Source: Curvibacter sp. AEP1-3
GTDB taxonomy: Bacteria; Pseudomonadota; Gammaproteobacteria; Burkholderiales; Burkholderiaceae_C
DNA: 64,000 bases
Assembly: GCF_002163715.1 (NCBI RefSeq)
Contig: NZ_CP015698.1
Coordinates: forward strand, 2,343,001 to 2,407,000
Direction: 5' to 3'
In this document: one piece after another, positions 19,832 to 29,131 of the stretch
Position numbering within the stretch: the first letter of the stretch is position 1
How the letters are laid out: every line of letters starts with the position of its first letter
Notes under the pieces: model-generated
Told to the model about the DNA's origin: nothing
Database searches by the model: none
The model's input: the letters and a program-made list of their open reading frames with translations, nothing else
Made by a program: the position numbers and the translations under genes

Positions 19832-20755
19832 ATGAGTGCGTCTTTTTCTTCAGCCATCCAAGCCGCCAAGGATTCGGCCGGTGAGCAGCATTATCCGCAA
19901 GGCTGCCTCTATGTGGTCGCCACGCCCATCGGCAATCTGGCAGACATCACCCTGCGTGCCCTGCACGTGCTGGGACTTGCCGATTGCATCGCCTGCGAAG
20001 ACACACGCCACACCCAACAAATGCTGCGCGCCTATGGCATCGACAAAGCGGGCTCAGGCCTGATGGCCGTGCACCAGCACAACGAAACCGAAGCCGCGCA
20101 GACGGTGATCGCCCGCCTGCGGGAAGGCCAACGCGTGGCCTATGTGAGCGACGCCGGCACACCCGGCGTGAGTGACCCCGGCGCACGGCTGGTGGCACAA
20201 GTGCGGGCGCATGGCTTGCGCGTTGTTCCCCTGCCGGGAGCAAGCAGCGTGGTGACGGCTATTTCTGTTGCCGGTCTGGTCGCTGCGGGCGAAGGCCATG
20301 GCGGTTTTGTTTTCCGGGGCTTTCTGTCTTCCAAGGCCACCGAACGCGCGAACGAGGTGGTGGCGATTGCCGCCCAGCCCGACGCAGTGGTGCTGCTCGA
20401 GGCTCCGCACCGGCTGGAAGCGCTGGCCAAAGCGCTTGCACCCCTGGGCGCACGCAAAGTCACGGTAGGCCGTGAGTTGACCAAGCAGTTTGAAGAGGTG
20501 GCCACTGTCGATGCGAGCGAGTTCCGCGCATGGTTGGCCGCAGATGCCAACCGCTTGCGCGGCGAGTTCGCGCTGGTGATACACCCTGCGGCTGCGGCCG
20601 CCAGCACGGCGGATGACCGCGTGCTGAGCTTGCTGCTGGAGCAATTGCCGCTTAAATCAGCCGTGAAGCTGGCGGCAGACATCACCGGCGAGCCGCGCAA
20701 CGCGCTGTACGAACGGGCCCTGCTGCTCAAGCAAGGCTCCACCAGCGAAGACTAG
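19832..20755 (+). CDS. rsmI: 16S rRNA (cytidine1402-2'-O)-methyltransferase
   Basis: 307 aa. Family motifs: VVATPIGNLADITLRAL near the N-terminus, CEDTRHTQQML, YVSDAGTPGVSDPGARLV and LPGASSVVTAISVAGL. It methylates the 2'-OH of C1402 in 16S rRNA with S-adenosylmethionine. The first 25 residues before the motif vary in the family, so a slightly later start is possible. It converges on the aldolase gene with a 4-bp tail overlap. Confidence 0.95.
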   Translation: MSASFSSAIQAAKDSAGEQHYPQGCLYVVATPIGNLADITLRALHVLGLADCIACEDTRHTQQMLRAYGIDKAGSGLMAVHQHNETEAAQTVIARLREGQRVAYVSDAGTPGVSDPGARLVAQVRAHGLRVVPLPGASSVVTAISVAGLVAAGEGHGGFVFRGFLSSKATERANEVVAIAAQPDAVVLLEAPHRLEALAKALAPLGARKVTVGRELTKQFEEVATVDASEFRAWLAADANRLRGEFALVIHPAAAAASTADDRVLSLLLEQLPLKSAVKLAADITGEPRNALYERALLLKQGSTSED

Positions 20756-21390
20756 GCCTTGGTGGCTTGCCAGGCCTGCACATAGGCGCTGGCACGCTCG
20801 TGAACCTGCGCCGCAGTGACGCCCGGTGCATACAACTGGCTGCCGATGCCGAAGCCTGTGGCGCCGGCTTTGACCCAAGGCCCCATGCTCTCGGGAGTGA
20901 TGCCGCCCACCGGCCAGAGGTCGGTCCCGGTCGATACTACAGACTTGAGCGCCTTCAAGCCCCCGTGCCCCAGCGACTCTGCGGGGAACAGCTTCAATGC
21001 ATGCGCGCCGGCCGCCAACGCGGCAAAGGCTTCGGTGGGGGTCGCCACACCAGGGGCTGCCAGCATGCCCAACTCCACGGCACGGCGGATTACAGCCGGT
21101 TCGCAATTGGGCGAAACCATCAAGCGGCCACCCGCTGCATGCACGGCTTCCACATGGGCCAAAGTCAACATGGTTCCACCGCCAATCAGAGCGTCAGCCC
21201 CCAATCCACCTACGAGAGCAGCTATGCATTCGATAGCACCGGGTCGATTCAGCGGTACTTCGAGAGTACGGAATCCAGCCTTATACAAGGCCTGTCCGAT
21301 ATCCAGTGCCTCTTCAGGCTTGAGCCCACGCAGAATGGCAATCAAGGGCAATTGACGGGCTTGCGCCAACAAGGGAAAAACGGAAGTCAT
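20752..21390 (-). CDS. dgoA: 2-dehydro-3-deoxy-6-phosphogalactonate aldolase
   Basis: 212 aa from ATG 21390, which has GGAG seven bases before it; a TTG at 21402 is less likely. Class I KDPG/KDPGal aldolase motifs: IAILRGLKPEEALDIG (Glu-containing active-site strand), LIGGGTMLT, MVSPNCEPAV and the Schiff-base Lys in GAHALKLFPAE. It splits KDPGal into pyruvate and glyceraldehyde-3-phosphate. Its start overlaps the dgoK stop (TGATG), so the two are coupled. One repeat copy lies within the frame. Confidence 0.92.
   Translation of the reverse strand: MTSVFPLLAQARQLPLIAILRGLKPEEALDIGQALYKAGFRTLEVPLNRPGAIECIAALVGGLGADALIGGGTMLTLAHVEAVHAAGGRLMVSPNCEPAVIRRAVELGMLAAPGVATPTEAFAALAAGAHALKLFPAESLGHGGLKALKSVVSTGTDLWPVGGITPESMGPWVKAGATGFGIGSQLYAPGVTAAQVHERASAYVQAWQATKA
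21211..21238 (+). repeat. Dispersed 28-bp repeat, copy 6 (inside dgoA)
   Basis: 24 of 28 positions match the reference. The coding strand reads AIECIAALV, the same phase as copies 3 and 4. Confidence 0.7.
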
Positions 21391-22304
21391 CAAGCGCTCC
21401 AATGAGAATGAATGTGTTGCACCGCTGCGAGAAAGGCCTGGCGGGCATCCAGAATGTCAAAGCGGCAGCCCAGGCGCGAAGCCGCTTTTTGGTACAGCTC
21501 TGCAAGCTGGGGGGACCCGATCAACTGGAAGGTGGGGACTTCGCCCGTGTCCACGCCGAGGACATCTTTCAGCTCGGTACCGATCAGGACCCCGCTCAAA
21601 TAAGACGCAGTGGACTGCGCCGGCATGTCTTTGCTGACCACCCGCGCTCTTGCACTGAACAACACATGGCTCAACGCATGGGCACCTGCCGCATCCACGC
21701 CCGCTGCAAACGCTGCGTCGTCCCACTCTGCCTGTCCGCCCGCTGCAGCGGCCAGCGTGCCGTGCTTGCGCAGCAAGTCGTAGAGTTCGCCTGTCATGTA
21801 AGTGCGCAGTTTGCGTACCACGCCGTCTTGCAGCAGCACCCATTTGCTATGCGTGCCGGGCAACACAAACCAGCCCGATTGGTGCCCCATAGCCCACGCG
21901 CCCAAAAGCTGCGTTTCCTCCCCGCGCATCACGTCCGGCACGCCCGCCGAGTTGCGGATGCAATAGCCCGGCAAGAGCAACACGGGCGCGGCGGCAGGTG
22001 CATCCGGCACGCGAAACGCGTGTTCCGCAAGTGCATGCAGCGGTACCGAGGCATCCACATACGGCACTTCGTGCCAGCCCAGTGCACTGCCAACCATGCC
22101 CGACGCAACCACCAGCGAAGGCGTGGTGTTGAGTTGATCCATCGCAGCAACCAATGCCTGCGAAAAGCGGCCTTTGCACGCCATGGCGCCATCGCTGTCG
22201 CTCATGTCGCTCAGGCATTCGCCGGATGGGGTGATGGCATAGGCGCGGCGGTGGGTGGTCCCCCAATCCACACCGACAATGGACGCAGAAGGTTTCAAAG
22301 ACAT
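21390..22304 (-). CDS. dgoK: 2-dehydro-3-deoxygalactonokinase
   Basis: 304 aa from ATG 22304 (MSLKPSASIVGVDWGTTHRRAY); longer in-frame forms run into the divergent regulator region. The phosphate-binding VDWGTTH loop, LVVASGMVGSALGW, LLPGYCIRN and WFVLPGTHSKWVLL fit DgoK. It phosphorylates 2-keto-3-deoxygalactonate at O-6, feeding DgoA directly downstream. Confidence 0.92.
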   Translation of the reverse strand: MSLKPSASIVGVDWGTTHRRAYAITPSGECLSDMSDSDGAMACKGRFSQALVAAMDQLNTTPSLVVASGMVGSALGWHEVPYVDASVPLHALAEHAFRVPDAPAAAPVLLLPGYCIRNSAGVPDVMRGEETQLLGAWAMGHQSGWFVLPGTHSKWVLLQDGVVRKLRTYMTGELYDLLRKHGTLAAAAGGQAEWDDAAFAAGVDAAGAHALSHVLFSARARVVSKDMPAQSTASYLSGVLIGTELKDVLGVDTGEVPTFQLIGSPQLAELYQKAASRLGCRFDILDARQAFLAAVQHIHSHWSA

Positions 22305-22345
22305 AAGGAATTTAGCCTGTGTTGAGTGCCCCGATTTAAACATAT

Positions 22346-22356
22346 GATGATTCATC
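22346..22356. promoter_or_regulatory. Candidate operator between dgoK and its regulator
   Basis: Imperfect palindrome GATGATTCATC (centre at 22351) in the 79-bp divergent gap. The sequence TATGATGA at its left recurs at 23139-23146 ahead of the sugar dehydrogenase. FadR-type regulators bind short palindromes in such gaps. No experimental support. Confidence 0.4.
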
Positions 22357-22383
22357 GGGTTTCCAGCGCATACTCTCGCCACC

Positions 22384-23115
22384 ATGAACAGGACAATTGC
22401 AGCGCCCCACACTACATACACCGGCAGAAAGCTCCATGGCCAAGTCGTTCAGGAACTGGGGCGTCGTGTCGTCGGCGGGCATTACCCTGCGGACAAAGTG
22501 CTGCCTAACGAAGAACTGTTGTGCCAGGAGCTCGCTGTCAGCCGCACCGCATTACGCGAGGCGGTGAAGGTGCTCGCAGCCAAGGGGCTGCTGGAGGCCC
22601 GGCCACGCATCGGCACGCGCGTGCGCACCAAAGACCAATGGAATTTGCTGGATCCGGACATTCTGGCCTGGCGCTGCGCCACCGGCGTGGATGCCGATTT
22701 TTTGCGCCACCTCACAGAACTGCGCGAAATCATTGAGCCCTCAGCGGCAGCGCTCGCAGCCACCAGCCGCAGCACGGAGCAGCTGGAGTCCATTGCGCAA
22801 GCGCTTCGCACCATGGAAACGGCTAGCACCATCGCCCAGTGGGTACAGGCGGATCTGGAGTTCCACACCGCGGTTCTCAAAGCCACCAACAACCCGTTGC
22901 TGATGCCTTTGGCAGCCATCATCGGCAGTGCGCTGGAGTCTTTGCTGGGCGTGACGGCACGCACCTCGGACAACTTCAAACAAGCCTTGCCGGACCACCA
23001 GAAGGTGTTCGATGCCATCCGCCTGCAGGAACCGCAAAACGCACTGCACCGCATGGCAGGCATGCTGTCCGATACCCGCAGCCTGATCCGCGCCACCATC
23101 CAGCCAGATACATGA
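22384..23115 (+). CDS. GntR-family (FadR subfamily) regulator of the sugar cluster
   Basis: 243 aa. The N-terminal winged HTH reads LGRRVVGGHYPADKVLPNEELLCQEL then VSRTALREAVKVLAAKGLLEARPRIGT. The C-terminal all-helical FCD domain has REIIEPSAAALAA, DLEFHTAVLKATNNPLL and DHQKVFDAI, including the usual Asp and His metal/ligand residues. It is divergent from dgoK-dgoA and parallel to the dehydrogenase and lactonase, hence probably a DgoR-like repressor answering to a keto-deoxy sugar acid. Confidence 0.9.
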   Translation: MNRTIAAPHTTYTGRKLHGQVVQELGRRVVGGHYPADKVLPNEELLCQELAVSRTALREAVKVLAAKGLLEARPRIGTRVRTKDQWNLLDPDILAWRCATGVDADFLRHLTELREIIEPSAAALAATSRSTEQLESIAQALRTMETASTIAQWVQADLEFHTAVLKATNNPLLMPLAAIIGSALESLLGVTARTSDNFKQALPDHQKVFDAIRLQEPQNALHRMAGMLSDTRSLIRATIQPDT

Positions 23116-23135
23116 GGCTGTCATTTGCGGTTTAT

Positions 23136-23158
23136 TTGTATGATGAATAGTCCTACAA
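23136..23158. promoter_or_regulatory. Candidate operator ahead of the sugar dehydrogenase
   Basis: TTGTA (23136-23140) and TACAA (23154-23158) form an inverted repeat around TGATGAATAGTCC. It shares TATGATGA with the divergent-gap site at 22343-22350, so both promoters may answer to the same FadR-type protein. Confidence 0.35.
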
Positions 23159-23186
23159 TGGCGCATTTTTAACCCTTTGGAAGCCT

Positions 23187-23966
23187 ATGAAGCCGGAATC
23201 ACTCTCCCACTTCGCGCAGTACCCCAGCCTGAAAGGACGCAGTGTCTTCGTGACCGGCGGCAGCTCCGGCATCGGCGGCGACATCGTGATCGCCTTTGCG
23301 CGCCAGGGCGCCCAGGTCGCCTTTACCGGCCGCAATGCAGAGGCGGCCCAACAAGTCATTGATGCGGCGAACGCACTGGGGCCAGAACCCCTGTTTCTGC
23401 AAAGCGATGCGGCCGATGTGGATGCATTGAAAGCAGCCATTGCCACGGCAGCCGCACGCTTTGGAGATATCACGGTGCTGGTGAACAATGTGGCGAATGA
23501 CCAGCGTCATGAGCTCGCAGAGGTCACGGCCGACGATTTCGACTGGCGTGTCTCTGTCAACCTGCGGCCCCACTTCTTTGCAGCACAGGCCGTGGTCGAA
23601 GGCATGAAGCGCTCAGGCGGCGGTGCCATCGTGAACCTGGGCTCCACCAGCTGGAAGATCAAGGGCAAAGGCTACCCCGTGTACGCCACCTGCAAATCGG
23701 CCACGGTGGGGCTCACCCGCAGCCTGGCGCGCGAGCTGGGCGAATTCAACATCCGCGTGAACACACTCACCCCGGGTTGGATCATGACGGACAAGCAGCT
23801 GGCCATGTGGGTGGACGAAGCCGGTGAACGTGCCATGAAAGAGAACCACTGCCTGCCGGGGCGCATCCTTGGCGCGGACGTCGCCAACATGGCGCTGTTT
23901 TTGTCGGCGGCAGACAGCGGCATGGTGACTGCGCAAGACTTTGTGGTGGACGCGGGATGGACCTGA
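23187..23966 (+). CDS. SDR-family sugar 1-dehydrogenase
   Basis: 259 aa. Classical short-chain dehydrogenase: VFVTGGSSGIGGDIVIAFARQGA (nucleotide loop), VLVNNVAND, catalytic Ser in NLGSTSW, Tyr/Lys in YPVYATCKSA, and a C-terminal DAGWT. YPSLKG at the N-terminus and NDQRHELAEVT recall the Caulobacter xylose dehydrogenase and related galactose/arabinose dehydrogenases. It probably oxidises an aldose to the lactone used by the next gene. The exact sugar is uncertain; D-galactose fits the KDPGal aldolase and kinase. Confidence 0.85.
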   Translation: MKPESLSHFAQYPSLKGRSVFVTGGSSGIGGDIVIAFARQGAQVAFTGRNAEAAQQVIDAANALGPEPLFLQSDAADVDALKAAIATAAARFGDITVLVNNVANDQRHELAEVTADDFDWRVSVNLRPHFFAAQAVVEGMKRSGGGAIVNLGSTSWKIKGKGYPVYATCKSATVGLTRSLARELGEFNIRVNTLTPGWIMTDKQLAMWVDEAGERAMKENHCLPGRILGADVANMALFLSAADSGMVTAQDFVVDAGWT

Positions 23967-24844
23967 TGCATACGCCCCCTACCCCTGTCTGGCCGGCAGA
24001 ATTGCTGCTGGGCGAAGGCCCCTTGTGGCACGCACCCAGCAAGCGGTTTTTCTTTGTGGACATTCACGGATGTGCGGTCCACGCTTGGACGCCTTCCCCT
24101 GAACTGCGTCAGAGCTGGAAGATGCCTGAGCGCGTGGGCTGGCTGATTCCCCGCAAAGACGGCGATGGCTTTATGGCCGGTTTTCAGAGCGGCATCGTGC
24201 GGCTTTGGCTAGAGCCTGAGGTGCGCTGGGAACTGGTGGCTCAACCCCATCCCGGACAACCCACAGTCAGGCTGAATGACGCCAAAGCGGATGCACATGG
24301 CCGCATTTGGGCGGGGTCCATGGACAACGACGACCCCGGTCGTAGACAAGGCCAGTTGGCACGGCTGAGTGCGGATGGGACCTGCGACATCGTGGAAAAA
24401 GACATCTACATCGCCAATGGTCCCGCCATTGCAGCGGATGCTTCTTGGATGTTGCACACCGACAGCTTCCTGAACACGGTGTACCGCTATCGCATGGATG
24501 CGCAAGGCAATCTCACCGAGAAAACGGTGTGGCGCGTGTTCACCGACGAGGAAGGCACTCCGGACGGCATGACGTTGGATGCCGCCGGGAACGTGTGGAT
24601 TGCATTCTGGGGCGGCGCTTGCATACGCCGTTTCACTCCGGAGGGCGAATGCCTGCAATCCATCGCAATGCCCGCCACACAGATCACCAGCATCAGCTTC
24701 GGCGGCGATGACTTGAAGACCATGTTGGTGACCTCGGCACGTGTAGGCTTGAGCGATGCGGTCCTGGCGGAATACCCGCTCTCCGGCAGCGTGTTCACCT
24801 TGCAAACCGATGCGACCGGGGTCTTGCCCCTCGCCTTCGGTTAA
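23957..24844 (+). CDS. SMP-30/gluconolactonase family sugar lactonase
   Basis: 295 aa; it overlaps the dehydrogenase by 10 bp, or starts at ATG 23966 with a TGATG overlap. A six-bladed propeller family with metal-ligand regions LLGEGPLWHAPSKRFFFVD, LNDAKADAHGRIWAGSMD, LHTDSFLNTVYRY and GTPDGMTLDAAGNVWIAFWGG. It hydrolyses the sugar lactone to the aldonate. It shares its TTAA end with the stop of the convergent MATE gene. Confidence 0.88.
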   Translation: MDLMHTPPTPVWPAELLLGEGPLWHAPSKRFFFVDIHGCAVHAWTPSPELRQSWKMPERVGWLIPRKDGDGFMAGFQSGIVRLWLEPEVRWELVAQPHPGQPTVRLNDAKADAHGRIWAGSMDNDDPGRRQGQLARLSADGTCDIVEKDIYIANGPAIAADASWMLHTDSFLNTVYRYRMDAQGNLTEKTVWRVFTDEEGTPDGMTLDAAGNVWIAFWGGACIRRFTPEGECLQSIAMPATQITSISFGGDDLKTMLVTSARVGLSDAVLAEYPLSGSVFTLQTDATGVLPLAFG

Positions 24845-26196
24845 GGGGCGTCGGCTCGCAGGCGTCGGCGGCTGTCCCGGGCATTGGGCAGCCAGCCGCG
24901 CCACACCCAACGGGCCAACAGCAATAGCCCGCGGATCCACTCGTCAATCGCATAAGCCAGCCAGATGCCGGGCAGTCCGAACAGGCGCCCCAACCAGAAC
25001 GAGCCCACACCAAGCACCAACACCAACGACGCCACACTGGACGCCGCGGGAAAGATGGCGTCGCCAGTGGCACGCAGGGCACCATTCAAAATCAGGTTGA
25101 ATACGCGGCCGGTCTCCAACAGTAACGAGATCCAAAGCAAGGTCTGTGCAGCTTCAAGGACCGCAGCGTCCTTGGTAAAAGCTCGCATCAACCAGGGAGC
25201 GCCTAGCGCAGCCAGCAAAGCGAGTGAGCCGGATGCCAGCAAGCCATTGCGCACGGCTTTGCGCACCAATCCATTGGCCTCACGCAAATCGCCCGCCCCT
25301 ATCAAGCGCCCGACCATGATTTCGCATGCCCAGCCGATCGCCATACTCGTGAGCAACACGTATTTCAGCAGCTGCAAAGTGTAGGAGTGGGTGGCCAGTG
25401 CCGTTACACCCAAACGCGCGGTAGCAGCCACCGACACCATGAAGGCAGCCCGGTAGGTCATCTCGACCCCCGCACCGGGCACGCCTACCCGCAGCACAGG
25501 AGCCAAGTCCTTCCATGAGAAAGTCCACCAATCCCGTGCGCCAGGGATCAATTGCATGCGTACCCGCCAGAACCACAAGTGCAACAGTAGTCCCAATGCA
25601 CGGCTGATCAGCATGGCAATCGCATAGCCCTCCAGGCCCATACCGTCCCACTCACCCCAGCCCCGCATGATCAGAAATGCCAGTCCCAAGTGGGTGGCAT
25701 GCATGGCCACCATGATGCGCAAGGAATCCTTCGCGAACAGGTGCGCGCGCAGCACCGCGGCCATGCTCAGGTTGTAGGCATCCAGCAGTAATGCCGGAGC
25801 AAACCACTGCAAATACGGAGCTGCCAAAGCAGCTACCGCTTGCGGGGCATTGAGCCACTCCAGCGCTTGGTCATTGCCGGCGACCACCAACACAACGATC
25901 ATGCTGCCGACCCAGGTGCTCGCACCCAGTGCCAACAGTGCAGCGCGCCGGGCTGCGGCTTGCTGCTCCCCGCCGAGGTACTGGGTGACCATCACCCCCA
26001 GCCCGATAGCCAGGACGCGAAAAGCGACATTGAGGGTTTCAAGAATCTGGTTGACCAAGCCGAAGGCACCGGCCGCCACATCAGACTCGTGCGATGCCAG
26101 CCACAGCCCGCCCATGGCCACGGTCATGCCCAAAAGAAATTCGCCGAGCAAAGGCCCGGCGATCGTATTCAGCCGCAACCGGGGTGGAGTACTCAT
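24841..26196 (-). CDS. MATE family efflux transporter
   Basis: 451 aa with about 12 hydrophobic helices arranged as two six-helix halves. The first starts PLLGEFLLGMTVAMGGLWLASHES and the second VLRVGVPGAGVEMTYRAAFM, with VTQYLGGEQQAAARRAAL and MVGRLIGAGDLREANGLV as the matching loop motifs. These exporters use Na+ or H+ gradients. It follows aglA by 37 bp and could be the last gene of that transcript, although no sugar link is known. The substrate is not predictable. Confidence 0.9.
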   Translation of the reverse strand: MSTPPRLRLNTIAGPLLGEFLLGMTVAMGGLWLASHESDVAAGAFGLVNQILETLNVAFRVLAIGLGVMVTQYLGGEQQAAARRAALLALGASTWVGSMIVVLVVAGNDQALEWLNAPQAVAALAAPYLQWFAPALLLDAYNLSMAAVLRAHLFAKDSLRIMVAMHATHLGLAFLIMRGWGEWDGMGLEGYAIAMLISRALGLLLHLWFWRVRMQLIPGARDWWTFSWKDLAPVLRVGVPGAGVEMTYRAAFMVSVAATARLGVTALATHSYTLQLLKYVLLTSMAIGWACEIMVGRLIGAGDLREANGLVRKAVRNGLLASGSLALLAALGAPWLMRAFTKDAAVLEAAQTLLWISLLLETGRVFNLILNGALRATGDAIFPAASSVASLVLVLGVGSFWLGRLFGLPGIWLAYAIDEWIRGLLLLARWVWRGWLPNARDSRRRLRADAP

Positions 26197-26233
26197 GGGA
26201 GCACTGTACCCCTGTTAGCGCTCAGCGTGTTGC

Positions 26234-27886
26234 TCAGGCAGCACCCAAAAACGCACCACCCCATGCGGGCAGTGCCAGCACTGCGGTCTGCAGATGAACC
26301 TGTGCGAGGCCACTACCGTCCACAAGGCTCAATGATGCAAATTCAGCCGGCACAGTCCACTGGACGGCCTCAGGGCTGAAGTTGAAGACACACAGAGTTG
26401 TCTCGCCCTCAAATCGACGCACATAGGCCAACACCTGCGGATGCGCCTCCAAGACTTCCAGGGTTCCGGTAACCAGGCTGGGGCGCGTCTTGCGCCAGCG
26501 CAAGAGCTGGCGGTAAAAGTGCAGCAACGAACCGGCATCCTGCAACTGCGCATCAGCGGTCAAGCCTTGGTGCGTTGCAGCCACCGGCAACCAAGGCTTG
26601 GTGCTGGAAGACGCCGACGAGAAGCCGAGGTCAGATGCGCCTGCTTTCCAAGGCATGGGGGTGCGGCAGCCGTCACGGCCTTTGAACTCCGGCCACATGG
26701 TGATGCCGTAGGGATCTTGCAAATCCTCGAAAGCGATGTCTGCCTCCGGCAAGCCGAGTTCGTCGCCCTGGTAAATACAAGGCGAGCCGCGAAGGGACAT
26801 TTGCAAGGCGGCTCCCAGGCGCAACAGCGCAGGGGATGCTGTAGGTGCCGTGGTACCCCAACGGGACGCTACGCGCACCACGTCGTGGTTGGAAAGTGCC
26901 CAGCAGGGCCAGCCACCAGGCGCTACCTCTTCAAAGCGCTTCACAAAGCTGCGGAAGTGAGCCGCTGTGTGTGCTGTGCCTAGCAAGTCAAAACAATAGG
27001 CCATGTGTAGCTTGTCTCCACCGCTGGTGTATTCAGCAACACGGGCCAAGCCATCGTCGTCCCCGATTTCACCCACCATGGTGGTGTTGGGGTACTCGTC
27101 CAGCAAGGCACGCAAACGGCGCAGGAAAGCCAGGTTCTCCGGCTGGCTTTTGTCGTGCTGGTGCCATTGCCAGCCGTAAGGGTTCACGGCATTGACCGCA
27201 GGGTCTTCGCCGTCGGGACGGCCGCGTGCAGGGTTGTCGCGCAGTTGGGCGTCGTGGAAGTAGAAATTGGCGGTATCCAGGCGATAGCCATCTACACCCA
27301 ATTCCAACCAGAACTTCACAGTCGCCAACAGAGCGTCCTGCACTTCAGGGTTGTGGAAGTTCAGGTCCGGCTGGCTGGTCAGGAAGTTGTGCATGTAGTA
27401 CTGGCAACGGCGGGTGTCCCACTGCCATGCACTGCCACCGAAAATGGACAGCCAGTTATTGGGAGGCGTGCCGTCACTTTTTGCATCCGCCCAGATGTAC
27501 CAATCCGCCTTGGGGTTGTCCAGGCTGGAGCGGCTTTCCACAAACCAGGGGTGCTGGTCGGAACTGTGGGACAGCACCTGGTCAATCATGACCTTGAGGC
27601 CCAGTGCATGCGCGCGATCCACCAGCTTCTTGAAGTCTGCAATCGTGCCGAACATGGGATCGACGTCACAGTAGTCACTGACGTCATAGCCGAAGTCCTT
27701 CATCGGGCTCTTGAAGAACGGGGACAGCCAGATGCCGTCCGCCCCTAAGTCAGCCACGTAGTCCAGCTTGGCAGTGATGCCGTCCAGATCACCGATGCCA
27801 TCACCGTTGCTGTCTGCATAGCTGCGTGGGTAAATCTGATAGATCACGCCACCGCGCCACCAGTTGTTGTTGGATGCCTTAGCCAT
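26234..27886 (-). CDS. aglA: Alpha-glucosidase, GH13 family
   Basis: 550 aa from ATG 27886. The N-terminal barrel begins WWRGGVIYQIYPRSYADSNG, a hallmark of oligo-1,6- and alpha-glucosidases. The catalytic nucleophile Asp is in DGYRLDTANF, the acid Glu in MVGEIGDDDG, and the stabilising His-Asp in LSNHDVVRV. No signal peptide, so it acts in the cytoplasm on alpha-glucosides brought in by the adjacent ABC transporter, such as maltose, sucrose or trehalose analogues. It closes the agl operon. Confidence 0.93.
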   Translation of the reverse strand: MAKASNNNWWRGGVIYQIYPRSYADSNGDGIGDLDGITAKLDYVADLGADGIWLSPFFKSPMKDFGYDVSDYCDVDPMFGTIADFKKLVDRAHALGLKVMIDQVLSHSSDQHPWFVESRSSLDNPKADWYIWADAKSDGTPPNNWLSIFGGSAWQWDTRRCQYYMHNFLTSQPDLNFHNPEVQDALLATVKFWLELGVDGYRLDTANFYFHDAQLRDNPARGRPDGEDPAVNAVNPYGWQWHQHDKSQPENLAFLRRLRALLDEYPNTTMVGEIGDDDGLARVAEYTSGGDKLHMAYCFDLLGTAHTAAHFRSFVKRFEEVAPGGWPCWALSNHDVVRVASRWGTTAPTASPALLRLGAALQMSLRGSPCIYQGDELGLPEADIAFEDLQDPYGITMWPEFKGRDGCRTPMPWKAGASDLGFSSASSSTKPWLPVAATHQGLTADAQLQDAGSLLHFYRQLLRWRKTRPSLVTGTLEVLEAHPQVLAYVRRFEGETTLCVFNFSPEAVQWTVPAEFASLSLVDGSGLAQVHLQTAVLALPAWGGAFLGAA

Positions 27887-27958
27887 AGTTGAGTTTTCCC
27901 TTAAATGAAAACGGCGAACCTGCTTGCGCAAATTCGCCAGTGTGTGATGTCTCCGGAA

Positions 27959-29131
27959 TTACTTGACCGAGCCGGACAACAAGCCGCGCACAAAGAAGCG
28001 CTGCAAGGAGAAGAAAACAGCGACCGGAACCGCAATCGACACGAATGCGCTGGCCGTCAGAATCTCCCAGCTCTCGCCACGTGAACCCAGCAAATCATTG
28101 AGTTTGATGGTCAGCACGACTTGGTCAGGCGCCTTGCCCAGGAACACCAGCGCAATCAGGAAGTCATTCCAGACCCAGAGGAACTGGAAGATCGCAAAAC
28201 TAGCGAGTGCCGGAATGGACAAGGGCAGCACGATACCGGTAAATATCTGAAAGTGCGAGGCACCATCCATGCGCGCACTCTCAATAATGTCGCGGGGCAA
28301 CGAGGCAATGTAGTTGCGCAGCAAGTAGATCGCCAGCGGCAGGCCGAAGGCCGAGTGCGCCATCCACACCCCCAGGTAAGACTTGGATTCGGTGCCGAAA
28401 ACCTCGCCCAGCTGGTTGTACAAACGCAGCAGCGGAATCAGCGACATCTGCAGAGGCACCACCAGCAGGCCCACCACCACAATGAACAGGAACTTACGAC
28501 CGGGAAACTCCATCCAGCTGAATGCGTAAGCAGCAAACGCGGCAATCAGGATGGGGATGAAAGTGGCGGGAATCGTCACCTTGAAGGTATTCAGGAACGC
28601 TTGCCCCACGCCCTCGCCAGCAATCACTTTTTCGTAGTTCTGCGTCATAAACACCGGGGGTGATTCTGCAACGTAAAACACACGGACACCGCGGTCTTTG
28701 TCGTAGGGCTGGTTGAGCTCCAGGCGGTAGCTGCCATCGGCTTGTACGGTCAAGGTGCCGTCGGACTTGCCGTCTTCTTCATCAAAGACCTGTCCATCGG
28801 CCACTTCCACAGACGTACCCACTGCAAATTCGTTGGGATTCGAGGACTTCAGCGAGAACTTCTTGATCTTGACGCCGCCACCCTCAGGATACAGGCGACC
28901 GCTGATGACATAGCGGTCACCCTCTTTCACCAGACTCTGTGCTCCTGCGGTACGACGCATATCGGCACGTGTCTGTGTGGAGAGGGCTGTCCACCAGCCG
29001 CTAGACACCAGCTGTGTCTTTTCACGGAAGCTCGATACCAGCAGGCCGAAGGTCGGCAACACCCACATCAGCACAATGACCAGCAACAGGCCCTGCGCCA
29101 TCAATGAAGGGAGAGAGAAATACTTTTTCAT
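27959..29131 (-). CDS. aglG: Alpha-glucoside ABC transporter permease AglG
   Basis: 390 aa, AGGAGG eight bases before the ATG. MalG-type permease with an unusually long periplasmic insertion of about 120 residues after the first membrane helix (roughly residues 35-160), a feature I associate with AglG. The EAA loop that docks on the ATPase is [22 protein letters not shown]. It overlaps aglF by 4 bp (ATGA). It forms the channel with AglF. Confidence 0.92.
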   Translation of the reverse strand: MKKYFSLPSLMAQGLLLVIVLMWVLPTFGLLVSSFREKTQLVSSGWWTALSTQTRADMRRTAGAQSLVKEGDRYVISGRLYPEGGGVKIKKFSLKSSNPNEFAVGTSVEVADGQVFDEEDGKSDGTLTVQADGSYRLELNQPYDKDRGVRVFYVAESPPVFMTQNYEKVIAGEGVGQAFLNTFKVTIPATFIPILIAAFAAYAFSWMEFPGRKFLFIVVVGLLVVPLQMSLIPLLRLYNQLGEVFGTESKSYLGVWMAHSAFGLPLAIYLLRNYIASLPRDIIESARMDGASHFQIFTGIVLPLSIPALASFAIFQFLWVWNDFLIALVFLGKAPDQVVLTIKLNDLLGSRGESWEILTASAFVSIAVPVAVFFSLQRFFVRGLLSGSVK

